64,000 nt of DNA from Alteribacillus sp. YIM 98480 (GTDB lineage Bacteria; Bacillota; Bacilli; Bacillales; Marinococcaceae): contig NZ_VTOK01000001.1 in the NCBI RefSeq assembly GCF_009765375.1, positions 372,001-436,000 on the forward strand. The letters run 5' to 3'. The stretch's first letter is position 1. Each line of letters opens with the position of its first letter. The position numbers and the translations under genes are program-made. The notes beneath the pieces are model-generated. The model did no database searches. It was given only the letters and a program-made list of their open reading frames with translations, and had not been told where the DNA came from. Below, one piece after another: positions 52,025 through 60,713 of this stretch.

Positions 52025-53280
52025 TGATTTTACAAAGCAAAGAAGACATTCGCAAAGCAGTAGAAGGAACAGTAGAAAAGGAAAAGATTACGGATATTCA
52101 CACCCATCTGTTTTCCCCTAATTTCGGTGACATTCTGCTTTGGGATATTGATGAACTATTAACCTATCATTATCTCGTCGCAGAATTGATGCGTTGGACT
52201 GATATCGAGTATGAGGAATTTTGGAACCTTAGTAAAAAAGAACAAGCAGAGCTTGTGTGGGATGAGTTATTTGTAAAACGTTCGCCTATTAGTGAAGCCG
52301 AACGCGGTGTGCTTACAACGTTAAAAGTGTTAGGAGTTACACCGGACACAAAAGATTTAAATGAATACCGAAAAATTTTCCAAGAGCGTACGGCAGAGCA
52401 GCAAGTAGACGAAGTGATGAAACAAGCAAGCGTAGACAATCTCGTTATGACCAACGATCCCTTTGATGAAAAAGAAAGAAACGTATGGCTGAATGGAGAA
52501 AAACCACATGATCACTTTCATGCCGCTCTTCGCATCGATCCTCTCTTAAACGACTATGCGAATACAAAAGAAGTATTGCGTTCTTGGGACTATCAAGTAG
52601 CCGAAGAGTGGAATGATCAATCCATCAAAGAGGTTCAGCGCTTTTTAGAGGACTGGATTTCGATAATGAATCCTCTTTATATGGCAGTTTCTCTTCCTCC
52701 TGCTTTTGCATATCCAGAAGAAAGTGACCGCGGCCGCATCATTCGTGACTGCATCCTGCCGGTGACCAAAAAACATAACATCCCGTTTGCACTGATGATT
52801 GGGGTGAAGAAACGGGTGAATCCAGCATTGGGTGATGCAGGTGATTTTGTTGGAAAAGCAGACATGAGTGCTCTGGAGAACTTGTTGTCAGAGAATCCTG
52901 AAAATAAGTTTCTCGTTACGATGCTTGCAAGGGAAAATCAACATGAGCTTGCAGTACTCGCACGTAAATTTCGGAATTTGATGGTGTTTGGCTGCTGGTG
53001 GTTTATGAATAATCCGGTCATCATAAATGAAATGACGCGCATGCGTTTCGAGCTGTTAAATACGAGCTTTATCCCTCAGCACTCCGATGCGAGAGTGCTC
53101 GAACAGGTAGTATACAAATGGAGACATACAAAAGAGATACTTAAAGACGTTTTGACCGAGAAATATGAAGATGTCCGAGCAACTGGCTGGAAGATAGACC
53201 AAAGTGACATTGAAAATGATGTAGCAGATCTATTTCACAGGAACTTCTGGAACTTCATAGAAAAAGATTTGCGTAAGTAA
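52024..53280 (+). CDS. uxaC: Uronate isomerase, short (Bh0493-like) type
   Basis: A 418-residue amidohydrolase-superfamily isomerase converting D-galacturonate to D-tagaturonate and D-glucuronate to D-fructuronate. The metal motif TDIHTHLFSPNFGDIL is at about residues 22-37, with DELLTYHYLVAELMRW and NPVIINEMTRMRFELLNTSF-like blocks later. It is about 50 residues shorter than E. coli or B. subtilis UxaC and resembles the divergent B. halodurans protein Bh0493 reported to be a uronate isomerase. It is translationally coupled to uxaB. Confidence 0.9.
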   Translation: MILQSKEDIRKAVEGTVEKEKITDIHTHLFSPNFGDILLWDIDELLTYHYLVAELMRWTDIEYEEFWNLSKKEQAELVWDELFVKRSPISEAERGVLTTLKVLGVTPDTKDLNEYRKIFQERTAEQQVDEVMKQASVDNLVMTNDPFDEKERNVWLNGEKPHDHFHAALRIDPLLNDYANTKEVLRSWDYQVAEEWNDQSIKEVQRFLEDWISIMNPLYMAVSLPPAFAYPEESDRGRIIRDCILPVTKKHNIPFALMIGVKKRVNPALGDAGDFVGKADMSALENLLSENPENKFLVTMLARENQHELAVLARKFRNLMVFGCWWFMNNPVIINEMTRMRFELLNTSFIPQHSDARVLEQVVYKWRHTKEILKDVLTEKYEDVRATGWKIDQSDIENDVADLFHRNFWNFIEKDLRK

Positions 53281-53306
53281 GAAGGTCAGAGGGATAGGTG
53301 AGCACT

Positions 53307-54344
53307 ATGAAAATGACTATGCGCTGGTTTGGAGAAACTGACAGAGTTAAATTAGAAGATATTCGACAAATACCCGGATTAACTGGCATTGTTTCCGCCA
53401 TTTATGATATCCCAGCTGGTGAAGTTTGGCCGAAAGAAAAAATCCGTAAATTAAAAAATAAGATTGAATCTTATGGTATGACCCTTGATGTGATTGAGAG
53501 TGTCCCTGTTCATGAAGATATTAAATTAGGGCGGAGCACTAGAGATTACTATATAGCTAATTATCAACAGACTCTTCGATATCTTGCCGATGAGGGGGTT
53601 GGTACCGTTTGTTATAACTTTATGCCAGTTTTTGATTGGACGCGGTCTAAACTAGATTATAAATATAAAGACGGTTCTACTGCCTTAATTTATGAGAACG
53701 AAGTTATTTTAGAAACTGATCCTTTAAGCGGAAGTCTAGAGCTTCCCGGATGGGATCTTAGCTACGGCAATCAGGAATTAAAAACACTTATTGATGATTA
53801 TCAATCGATAACAGAAGAAGATATGTGGGAGAATCTTCGGTACTTTTTGAATGCAATTATGCCAGTTGCAGAAGAAGTGAAAATGAAAATGGCAATTCAC
53901 CCCGATGACCCGCCTTGGTCAATTTTTGGTTTGCCTCGTATTATTACAAGTGAAAAGAATCTTGAGAGGGTGCTTCGAATGTATGATCATCCTCTCAATG
54001 GATTAACATTGTGTTCTGGTTCATTGGGGGCGGATAAAAACAATAATATTCCACAAATGGTTCGTCGCTTTGGAAAAGAAGGAAGGATTCATTTTGCCCA
54101 TGTTAGAAATGTGAAGCGGACGGGGGAGCGGTCATTTTATGAAACTTCTCACCTAAGCTCGGATGGTTCTTTAGATATTGCAGATATTATGAAAGCATAC
54201 GCAGAGATTAAATTTGACGGTCCTCTGCGGCCAGATCATGGCAGAATGATATGGGGAGAAAAAGGGCGGCCTGGCTATGGATTATATGATCGGTCTCTAG
54301 GAGCTTCTTACCTTAACGGGTTATATGAAGCTTTTACTTATTGA
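53307..54344 (+). CDS. uxuA: Mannonate dehydratase UxuA
   Basis: A 345-residue Mn-dependent dehydratase turning D-mannonate into KDG in the glucuronate branch. Family blocks: MRWFGETDRVKLEDIRQIPG, FDIPAGEVW-like entry (YDIPAGEVWP), KMAIHPDDPPWSIFGLPRI with metal-binding His, FAHVRNVKR and RPDHGRMIWGE. ATG at 53307 is preferred, being close to AGGTGAG and matching usual starts; GTG at 53298 would add three residues. Confidence 0.93.
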   Translation: MKMTMRWFGETDRVKLEDIRQIPGLTGIVSAIYDIPAGEVWPKEKIRKLKNKIESYGMTLDVIESVPVHEDIKLGRSTRDYYIANYQQTLRYLADEGVGTVCYNFMPVFDWTRSKLDYKYKDGSTALIYENEVILETDPLSGSLELPGWDLSYGNQELKTLIDDYQSITEEDMWENLRYFLNAIMPVAEEVKMKMAIHPDDPPWSIFGLPRIITSEKNLERVLRMYDHPLNGLTLCSGSLGADKNNNIPQMVRRFGKEGRIHFAHVRNVKRTGERSFYETSHLSSDGSLDIADIMKAYAEIKFDGPLRPDHGRMIWGEKGRPGYGLYDRSLGASYLNGLYEAFTY

Positions 54345-54386
54345 TACTTATTCGCAGAAAACGGATACAGCAGGGGGGAAACTTCA

Positions 54387-55244
54387 ATGAACTTACCATT
54401 TCAAATGAGTTTAAAACATAAAGTTGCGATTGTAACAGGTGGAAGCGGAGTACTAGGACGTTCACTTGTCATGGCATTAGCAGAAGCAGGAGCAAAAGTA
54501 GCTGTATTAGGTCGAACACAAGAGAAACTTAGTGTAATTGAGGAAGAAGCTGATCGATTAGAAGGAGAGGTTAAAGGTTTTTCTGTCGATGTGCTAAATA
54601 AAAAACATTTGGAAAAAGTAAGAGATGACATTCGTGAACAATTTGGATTTTGTGATATTTTGATAAATGGAGCAGGAGGGAACCACCATGATGGGACTAC
54701 CTCCAAAGATTACTTCGATAAATCGGACCTAGAAGGAGTAAAAAAAGACGTTAAGTCTTTTTTTGATCTTGAACCGGAAGGTATTAATTATGTTCTTCAA
54801 TTAAATTTTTTAGGAACGCTCCTTCCTACCCAAGTATTTGCAGAGGACATGGTTCATAAAAAAGCAGCAAGTATTGTTAACATTTCATCTATGAATGCTT
54901 TTTCACCTCTTACTCGGATTCCTGCTTACAGTGGTGCTAAAGCAGCTGTTAGCAATTTTACCCAGTGGCTGGCCGTTCACTTTTCGCAAACTGGTATACG
55001 CGTCAATGCAATTGCACCTGGTTTCTTTTTAACCGAACAGAATTACAGCCTTCTTGTTACAGAAGAAGGTTCACCAACGGAACGAGCTCAAAAAATTTTA
55101 AACCAAACACCAATGAATAGATTTGGAGAGGCAGAAGAGTTAAAAGGAACGGTGCTATGGCTTGTTAACGACCAGGCATCAAGTTTCGTCAATGGGGTTG
55201 TGATCCCAATAGATGGGGGATTTTCAGCTTACTCGGGCGTTTAG
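54387..55244 (+). CDS. SDR oxidoreductase, probable fructuronate reductase (D-mannonate oxidoreductase)
   Basis: A 285-residue short-chain dehydrogenase. The dinucleotide loop is AIVTGGSGVLGRSLV (about residues 15-29), NAG is present as NGAGGNHHDG, and the catalytic Ser-Tyr-Lys are in SMNAF and YSGAKAAV (Tyr about 188). SDR enzymes next to uxuA in Gram-positive uronate clusters (YjmF/UxuB-like) reduce D-fructuronate to D-mannonate, which is the missing step between uxaC and uxuA here. ATG follows GGGGGAAAC. Confidence 0.88.
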   Translation: MNLPFQMSLKHKVAIVTGGSGVLGRSLVMALAEAGAKVAVLGRTQEKLSVIEEEADRLEGEVKGFSVDVLNKKHLEKVRDDIREQFGFCDILINGAGGNHHDGTTSKDYFDKSDLEGVKKDVKSFFDLEPEGINYVLQLNFLGTLLPTQVFAEDMVHKKAASIVNISSMNAFSPLTRIPAYSGAKAAVSNFTQWLAVHFSQTGIRVNAIAPGFFLTEQNYSLLVTEEGSPTERAQKILNQTPMNRFGEAEELKGTVLWLVNDQASSFVNGVVIPIDGGFSAYSGV

Positions 55245-55265
55245 CTATTTAGAAAGGAAGATTAC

Positions 55266-55919
55266 ATGATGCTAAGTAGTGATGAAACTAGTCGAGCAAT
55301 AATCACAAAAGGAATAACAGCTGTTATCCGTGGGGATTCAAAAGAAGAGGCTTTGCAGACTGCCAGGGCATGTTTACGGGGAGGAATAACATCGATTGAA
55401 GTAACTTGGACTATTCCTGAAGCAGCTCGTGTATTAGAAACCTTATCAAATGAAGCAGAAGAAAATCACCTAATTGGAGCAGGAACCATCATTGAAGGAC
55501 CGACGGCAGAAGATGCTTTAAGAGCAGGTGCTAAATATATTGTAGGCCCTAATTTTGCACAAGATGTTGTTCGCCTTACATTACAACACCAAGTTCCATA
55601 TCTCCCCGGATGTATGACTATTACTGAAATGATAGAAGCGCGTAAATCAGGAGCTGATGTAATAAAACTTTTTCCAGGCAGTCAATTTGGCCCCTCTTTT
55701 ATTAAAGCTGTACACGGTCCCATGCCAGGACTGCCTATCATGCCAACAGGCGGAGTGTCTTTGGATAACGTAGATGATTGGTTAAATGCAGGAGCAGCAG
55801 CAGTAGGGGTAGGTGGAGAATTTACTAAGTTAGCTAGTAATGGAAATTATAAAGCAGTTGAGGAATTAGCCGAACAATTTGTGGGGAAAGTTAAAAAAGT
55901 AAAGGGGAAAGTGCAATGA
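55266..55919 (+). CDS. kdgA: KDPG aldolase (2-dehydro-3-deoxy-phosphogluconate aldolase)
   Basis: A 217-residue class I aldolase cleaving 2-dehydro-3-deoxy-6-phosphogluconate to pyruvate and glyceraldehyde 3-phosphate. AVIRGDSKEEA, SIEVTWTIPEA, GAGTI, PGCMTITEM and the Schiff-base Lys in DVIKLFPGSQFGPSFIKAV (about residue 137) are conserved. Its stop overlaps the kdgK start (ATGA). Two adjacent ATG codons at 55266 and 55269 are possible starts. Confidence 0.94.
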   Translation: MMLSSDETSRAIITKGITAVIRGDSKEEALQTARACLRGGITSIEVTWTIPEAARVLETLSNEAEENHLIGAGTIIEGPTAEDALRAGAKYIVGPNFAQDVVRLTLQHQVPYLPGCMTITEMIEARKSGADVIKLFPGSQFGPSFIKAVHGPMPGLPIMPTGGVSLDNVDDWLNAGAAAVGVGGEFTKLASNGNYKAVEELAEQFVGKVKKVKGKVQ

Positions 55920-56938
55920 AAAGAATAGTTACATTGGGAGAAATTATGGTTCGTTTTTCACCCCCCCGTCCCAAGACTTTAAAACAATCGAACCAGTTGG
56001 ATGTTTATTATGGAGGAGCAGAAGCCAATGTAGCCGTGGCATTAAGTAATTTAGAAAATGAGGCGGTTTTCCTAACAGCTTTACCGGATAATGCAATAGG
56101 AGATGCAGTCATTTCTTTTTTAAAAGGAGAAGGGGTGGATACTTCTGCGATAGTCAGAGACGAGAAAAGAGTAGGAACATATTTGGTCGAGGAAGGGACA
56201 GCTCAAAGACCAACAAAAGTAACATATGATCGCAGCTACTCTTCCTTTTCTACATTGGACAGTACTCAAATTGATTGGGATGCAGTGTTTCATCATACTG
56301 ATATTTTACACACAACGGGTATAACACTTGCCTTAACGGATCATACAAGGGAACTCGCTTACGAAGCTGTAGAAGAAGCGAAGAAAAGAGACATTTTAGT
56401 TAGCTTTGATTTTAATTATCGCAGTAAGTTATGGAGTTATGAACAAGCAAAACAATCCATACTACAAATTCTGCCCTATGTAGATATCTGTTTTGGAAGT
56501 GAGTTAGACTTAATAAACATTTTAGAGCGTAAATCTTCTGGACTTTCTAATATAAACGAACAGGCACCAATTGATCTGAATTTATACCAATCTTTTTTAC
56601 AGGATTATCAAATAGAATGGATGGTAACCTCAGTAAGACAGCCTGAAACGAACACGCATCACTCCCTATTTGGTACTGCTGTTAATCAAGCAGGACAACA
56701 GTTCTTATCCCCTGAATACGACTTTGAAATTGTGGATCGAGTTGGGGGCGGCGATGCGTTTGCAGCTGGTTTTCTAGATAAATTTCGGAAAAATGAATCC
56801 GATGTTCAGGATGCTATTAACTTTGCTGCAGGCATGGGGGTTTTACAACACTCAGTGCCAGGAGATGCTTTCGTTTTAACAAGGGAAGATGTAGAAGGAT
56901 TTATTAAAAGTCAAAAAGGAACTGGGGTCATTCGATAA
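55916..56938 (+). CDS. kdgK: 2-dehydro-3-deoxygluconokinase
   Basis: A 340-residue PfkB-family sugar kinase phosphorylating KDG with ATP. The N-terminal GEIMVRFSPP and GGAEANVAVALSNL and the C-terminal PfkB signature DRVGGGDAFAAGF with catalytic Asp are intact. It is the last gene of the uronate operon, translationally coupled to kdgA, and is followed by a strong terminator at 57036. Confidence 0.95.
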   Translation: MKRIVTLGEIMVRFSPPRPKTLKQSNQLDVYYGGAEANVAVALSNLENEAVFLTALPDNAIGDAVISFLKGEGVDTSAIVRDEKRVGTYLVEEGTAQRPTKVTYDRSYSSFSTLDSTQIDWDAVFHHTDILHTTGITLALTDHTRELAYEAVEEAKKRDILVSFDFNYRSKLWSYEQAKQSILQILPYVDICFGSELDLINILERKSSGLSNINEQAPIDLNLYQSFLQDYQIEWMVTSVRQPETNTHHSLFGTAVNQAGQQFLSPEYDFEIVDRVGGGDAFAAGFLDKFRKNESDVQDAINFAAGMGVLQHSVPGDAFVLTREDVEGFIKSQKGTGVIR

Positions 56939-57035
56939 TAATAAGAGTGAAGGACAACTACCCCTTTCCTATTAGAGAACCATAACTCTTATCGAAGCTA
57001 AGAGGAAAACGATTAACAGCATACTGCAGGGAACT

Positions 57036-57075
57036 GAGCAGAGTGGCAGTGTAATTTCACTCTGCTCATTTTTTT
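57036..57075 (+). terminator. Terminator of the uronate operon
   Basis: GAGCAGAGTG at 57036-57045 pairs perfectly with CACTCTGCTC at 57058-57067 and is followed by ATTTTTTT. Confidence 0.92.
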
Positions 57076-57117
57076 ATAAGATATATTTTTTGAATATTGT
57101 TAATACTTTTAAAAGGG

Positions 57118-57299
57118 GCGCGTATATTACCGATATTACAACCGGCAAATCAAGGATTGATGGATTTTGAAGAAGAAGAGGGAGAAAAATATTTATTAAA
57201 AAAGCTCTTTACGAAACAGGATATAACCATACAAAAGCAGCTCAGAAACTGGGAGTATCACGTAGTACACTTTATCGAAAAGGAAAAAATATAATATAA
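57118..57299 (+). pseudogene. Relic of a sigma-54 activator gene, Fis-type HTH only
   Basis: Only the last 50-60 codons remain. The first part (ANQGLMDFEEEEGEKYL) is followed, after a frame change at the A6 run near 57198-57203, by IKKALYETGYNHTKAAQKLG and VSRSTLYRKGKN ending at TAA 57297-57299. That is the C-terminal Fis-like helix-turn-helix of sigma-54 enhancer-binding proteins, closely like the end of the intact activator at 40194. No AAA+ domain is present upstream, as the uronate operon terminator lies there. A terminator follows at 57306. Confidence 0.75.
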
Positions 57300-57305
57300 G
57301 TTAAT

Positions 57306-57342
57306 AAACGGCCGCATATACCATGTGCAAGGCCGTTTTTTG
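57306..57342 (+). terminator. Terminator after the activator relic
   Basis: AAACGGCC at 57306-57313 pairs with GGCCGTTT at 57331-57338, followed by TTTGATTTT. It is presumably the original terminator of the lost activator gene. Confidence 0.8.
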
Positions 57343-57544
57343 ATTTTACGAAAAATCTGAGCAAATATTATACGTCCTATGTAGCAACTATCGCACTATT
57401 CAGAAATATGTAGAACCAATGCTAAAATACGGGTGAATTATCAAAACTGGCTGGTTCATGATGGTATGCTGCTGTTGAAACATCAAGATTGTGATGCGCC
57501 AGGGCAAAGTTAATAAGATTAGTATAAAAGAGGGGGGAGGAATT

Positions 57545-58123
57545 TTGACAAAGTATATAACAATATTGGTTATTGCTTTAGTCTTGTTGTTAACTATGCC
57601 ATCTATATTACACATCACAGCTGGAGAAACATATTATTCTTCTATTATTGGTGGTTTTATAAGTGGTTCTCTTACACTAGCAGGAGTTTATATCACAATT
57701 TTACATTACAAAGAAAAGGATTTTTCTGCATTGCTTCCAGAAAAAATTGCGTTGTTAACTGATTTGATAGAGGAATTAAGAGTCCACACTATTAATCTTC
57801 AGAGGTATGCGAATGACATGAATTATAATCAAAAATGTGTTCTTGTATTGAAAAAAGATATAAAGGAACATTTTTTGGAACAATCCTTATGCATAAGCGG
57901 GAATTGTTATGAAGAAATTGTTAAGTGCAACACAGAATCCTTTAAACTTTTAACAATGTTAAATCAATGGATAGATATAAAATACAATAAAATGTCTCAA
58001 TTATCCGAAGAGCATATTGCTAAGTATACAGAATCTGTTAAAAACATAGAAAATAGCTATAATAATGTTTGTGAAATGAAAGAAAGAGTTCTTGAACAGT
58101 ATAAAAAAACAAACAAAGTATAA
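57545..58123 (+). CDS. Hypothetical membrane protein with cytoplasmic helical domain
   Basis: A 192-residue protein I do not recognise. Two hydrophobic segments near the start (about residues 4-24, YITILVIALVLLLTMPSIL, and 31-55) form a hairpin in the membrane; the remaining 135 residues are charged and helical, likely coiled coil, with Cys residues in CISGNCYEEIVKC. The TTG at 57545 follows GGGGGGAGGAA; an ATG at 57491 lies upstream of that site and is not used. Base composition is more AT-rich than the neighbours. Single gene between terminators. Confidence 0.6.
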   Translation: MTKYITILVIALVLLLTMPSILHITAGETYYSSIIGGFISGSLTLAGVYITILHYKEKDFSALLPEKIALLTDLIEELRVHTINLQRYANDMNYNQKCVLVLKKDIKEHFLEQSLCISGNCYEEIVKCNTESFKLLTMLNQWIDIKYNKMSQLSEEHIAKYTESVKNIENSYNNVCEMKERVLEQYKKTNKV

Positions 58124-58433
58124 TTTATAAGGCTATGCCAGTTACTTGGAGAATTTAGTTTATCCTTGATTGCTCAGAAAATAGGTAGAACCAGTATGGT
58201 GGACCAAATTTCTTTTTTGTTGTTGCAACGATGACAGAGCTTTATTCAAAAGCCGCTATTCAATTAAGAGAGTGTGTCATGAAAATAGAATGATGGGTGA
58301 GTGACACACTTTGAAGCTTGTAATAGGTGCCGTGACAAGATGATTTTATTTTGGATCTGATCACAGATATAATTGATGATGTACTATTTTTCATTCTATA
58401 TTTACTAACCATTTTTTAGAAAAGAGGGGAAAA
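58124..58433. other. Intergenic with one inverted repeat
   Basis: No gene is seen. AGTGTGTCA at 58271-58279 and TGACACACT at 58302-58310 form a perfect nine-pair stem around a 22-nt loop, followed by TTGA; it may be a weak terminator. The start of the thioesterase gene is preceded by AAAAGAGGGG. Confidence 0.4.
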
Positions 58434-58847
58434 ATGAACGAGGATACGGAGTTAAAACATGTGGCAGCAGTGTTTACGGAGAGTTCGTTTTGGAAATTTA
58501 TGGGGTTTGAAATAGAGAAATTAGAACAAGGAGAAGCTTGTTTGCGTCTAGAGGTAAGAGAAGATTTAATGAATGTCATAAATACATTGCATGGAGGTGT
58601 TTACGCTTCCATTTTGGATACAACTATGGGGATGACAGCACGATCCATTGAGGATGTCCCTTTTGCCACTATTGATATGAGTGTACATTATCTTCGCCCT
58701 ATCGCGCAGGGAACCGTTTATACAAAAGGAAAGCTGATCAGCCGGAGCAAGAGTTTATTTACGGTGCAAGCTGAGATGATGGATGAAGATAATAATTTAG
58801 CTGCTCACAGTGTAGGAAGTTTTAAAGTTTTAAAACCTAGAAATTAA
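58434..58847 (+). CDS. PaaI-family hotdog thioesterase
   Basis: A 137-residue hotdog-fold protein. NTLHGGVYASILDTTMGMTA (about residues 45-64) holds the HGG motif and the helix with the acidic residue used in acyl-CoA hydrolysis; IDMSVHYLRPIAQG follows. Such enzymes release free acids from aromatic or medium-chain acyl-CoA. Single gene; substrate unknown. Confidence 0.88.
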   Translation: MNEDTELKHVAAVFTESSFWKFMGFEIEKLEQGEACLRLEVREDLMNVINTLHGGVYASILDTTMGMTARSIEDVPFATIDMSVHYLRPIAQGTVYTKGKLISRSKSLFTVQAEMMDEDNNLAAHSVGSFKVLKPRN

Positions 58848-58898
58848 CACCTTCTCGGCTGAAAAGTTGGAACAATATCAGGAATACAGCATGGAGAT

Positions 58899-59007
58899 AC
58901 CTGACAATAACGAAGCAATAACAGCTGCATTCCTTTACAAGGTGACAATCCTGGAGTTTCTAACTGAACATTATGCGGTTTAACATAAAATGCGGTTATT
59001 GTCAGGT
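58899..59007. repeat. Possible miniature inverted-repeat element
   Basis: ACCTGACAATAAC at 58899-58911 is the exact inverse complement of GTTATTGTCAGGT at 58995-59007. The 83 bp between have no coding potential. I see no clear target-site duplication beside it. It could be a degenerate insertion-derived element or a large hairpin in the leader of the DUF4870 gene. Confidence 0.4.
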
Positions 59008-59170
59008 GAAAATGAGAAAAATCCATTTTTTCTGAATTTTTTCACCTAAATTTAACCTTCCTAGCGTATAATAAAATAACACGTTTGATTATTCGAAACA
59101 TAGTGGAGCAATGTAGTTGATCTAGAAAAAAGGCCGGTTGTATCCACATTACGTAAGGGAGGGTTACAAA

Positions 59171-59593
59171 ATGGATGAGAAAGAAAAGTCTGTTTTGGAG
59201 AATGCTGCGACAGAGGAAAAAAATGTTGACTCGCAAGAAACACCAGCGGAGAAACGCGTAAAAACATCGATGGGCTTAGAAGAGAACGTGGCTGGGCTAT
59301 TATGCTATTTATTGGGACTCATTACGGGTATTGTTTTTTTAGTTTTAGAAAAGGATAGCCGCTTTGTACGTTTTCATGCACTGCAATCCATTTTTATTTC
59401 AGGAACGATAGTGGTGTTAAACATTGTCTTCACAGCGATACCTGTTTTAGGATGGCTCCTTGGATTATTATTATCTCTTGTCGGTTTTGTTTTGTGGATC
59501 GTTTTAATGGTGAAAGCTTATCAAGGAAAATGGTTTAAACTGTCTATTTTTGGTGATATGGCTGAAAAGCAGTTAGATCAAATGAAAAAATAA
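59171..59593 (+). CDS. DUF4870-domain membrane protein
   Basis: A 140-residue protein with an acidic cytoplasmic start and three predicted helices: ENVAGLLCYLLGLITGIVFLVL, VRFHALQSIFISGTIVVLNIVF and a pair of short hydrophobic stretches including VLGWLLGLLLSLVGFVLWIV. The DUF4870 (Tic20-like) pattern LLCYLLGLITG and FVRFHALQS is clear. ATG at 59171 follows AAGGGAGGG; an ATG at 59138 lies upstream of that site. Function unknown; homologues are often next to stress genes. Confidence 0.85.
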   Translation: MDEKEKSVLENAATEEKNVDSQETPAEKRVKTSMGLEENVAGLLCYLLGLITGIVFLVLEKDSRFVRFHALQSIFISGTIVVLNIVFTAIPVLGWLLGLLLSLVGFVLWIVLMVKAYQGKWFKLSIFGDMAEKQLDQMKK

Positions 59594-59648
59594 AAGACTG
59601 ACCGATAAGCCCTATAAACTTTAACAGCATATAGGACTTAATGGAAGA

Positions 59649-59682
59649 CCGGCAGCGTGTTTTCAAGCTGCCGGCTTTTTTT
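59649..59682. terminator. Bidirectional terminator
   Basis: CCGGCAGC at 59649-59656 pairs with GCTGCCGG at 59667-59674, followed by CTTTTTTTG. It serves the DUF4870 gene and overlaps the last codons of the convergent exporter gene. Confidence 0.85.
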
Positions 59683-60595
59683 GTTTTGTTTTTATTTTTT
59701 TCGCATAATAACTGTGTAAAACCATACCGGTAATAATGACAATCAATCCGACAGAAGCTGTGGCGTTTGGTAAAGGGACAGATAAAAGTAAAACTTCTCC
59801 GATTACAACAAATAATACTTGGGTTGACTGGGTTGCTTCTACTGCTGCCAGTTTACTTTGATGTTCTCGTACGCGGTCTGTTGCAATAAAAAATAATGAG
59901 GTAGCTATCACTCCAGAGCATATGGCAACTATGAAAGCCTGAAAAACTTGGTCTGTTGAGGGTGCGCCGGTTGTTATTAAACCAAATATGCAAATCATGA
60001 ACCAAAAAGGAAGACTTGCAAGGGTCATCCCTAGAATTCGTTGAAACGTATCTAACCTTCCTCCACATATTTCCATCATTTTTCGATTGCCTATTGGATA
60101 AGCAAACGCTGCTATTAATACCGGCATGATTCCAAGAATAATATCTTTGAGAGCCACATTATTTGCACTTTGCATGTGAATCATAGCGACACCGCTTAAA
60201 ATAATAAATGAAATACAAAGAGCCCTTATTGGTATTTTTATGTTGCTGAAAAATAAAGGGCTGATTAGAACACCAGCGACAATTGTTGTTTGCCAGGTAC
60301 CAGCAACGAGCCAGCCCGGCCCGTACGATGCTGCATATGTAAGCGGTGCATAAAACATAACAAATCCTACAAAACTCCAGCAAAACCATTGAAATGGCTG
60401 TTTTTTTATTTCATAAATAACTTGTTTTAAGTTATGTCGAAAAAGTACAATAAGAAATAAAAAAGGAAGCATGAAAATAAACCTAAGCGAAGAACTCCAC
60501 ACCCAGCTTCCTCCTGAAAGTTCCATCGAACGATTCAATATAAATGTAACCGCAAAAAACATGGAAGCTATAATTCCAATAAATATTTCTTTCAT
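59663..60595 (-). CDS. DMT-superfamily exporter (multidrug resistance efflux type)
   Basis: A 310-residue membrane protein with ten predicted helices in two EamA-like halves. FFAVTFILNRSMELSGGSWVWSSSLRF and AASYGPGWLVAGTWQTTIVAG match the Bacillaceae family annotated as multidrug resistance efflux transporter. It is divergent from an XRE-cupin regulator 118 bp away, a common layout for amino-acid or drug exporters. Substrate unknown. Confidence 0.85.
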   Translation of the reverse strand: MKEIFIGIIASMFFAVTFILNRSMELSGGSWVWSSSLRFIFMLPFLFLIVLFRHNLKQVIYEIKKQPFQWFCWSFVGFVMFYAPLTYAASYGPGWLVAGTWQTTIVAGVLISPLFFSNIKIPIRALCISFIILSGVAMIHMQSANNVALKDIILGIMPVLIAAFAYPIGNRKMMEICGGRLDTFQRILGMTLASLPFWFMICIFGLITTGAPSTDQVFQAFIVAICSGVIATSLFFIATDRVREHQSKLAAVEATQSTQVLFVVIGEVLLLSVPLPNATASVGLIVIITGMVLHSYYAKKIKTKQKKPAA

Positions 60596-60624
60596 GAAAA
60601 GACCCTTTCCCTGTTTTTACATTT

Positions 60625-60663
60625 GGTATATTATAGTTTATTGACAATTAATTATATTATACC
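60625..60663. promoter_or_regulatory. Dyad in the divergent exporter/regulator promoter region
   Basis: GGTATATTATA at 60625-60635 and TATATTATACC at 60653-60663 are inverted copies with one or two mismatches. TTGACA at 60641-60646 lies at the centre. This is the expected place for the XRE-type regulator to bind and shut off both genes. Confidence 0.5.
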
Positions 60664-60713
60664 GTTTTAAGTGGAGAAAAACTACATCTTTGTATTGTAA
60701 GGAGTTATTAAAT

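Noticed and set aside
57097-57294. A 65-codon gene of its own
   Set aside because: Its second half is out of frame relative to the clear Fis-type helix-turn-helix ending at 57299, so it is a relic.
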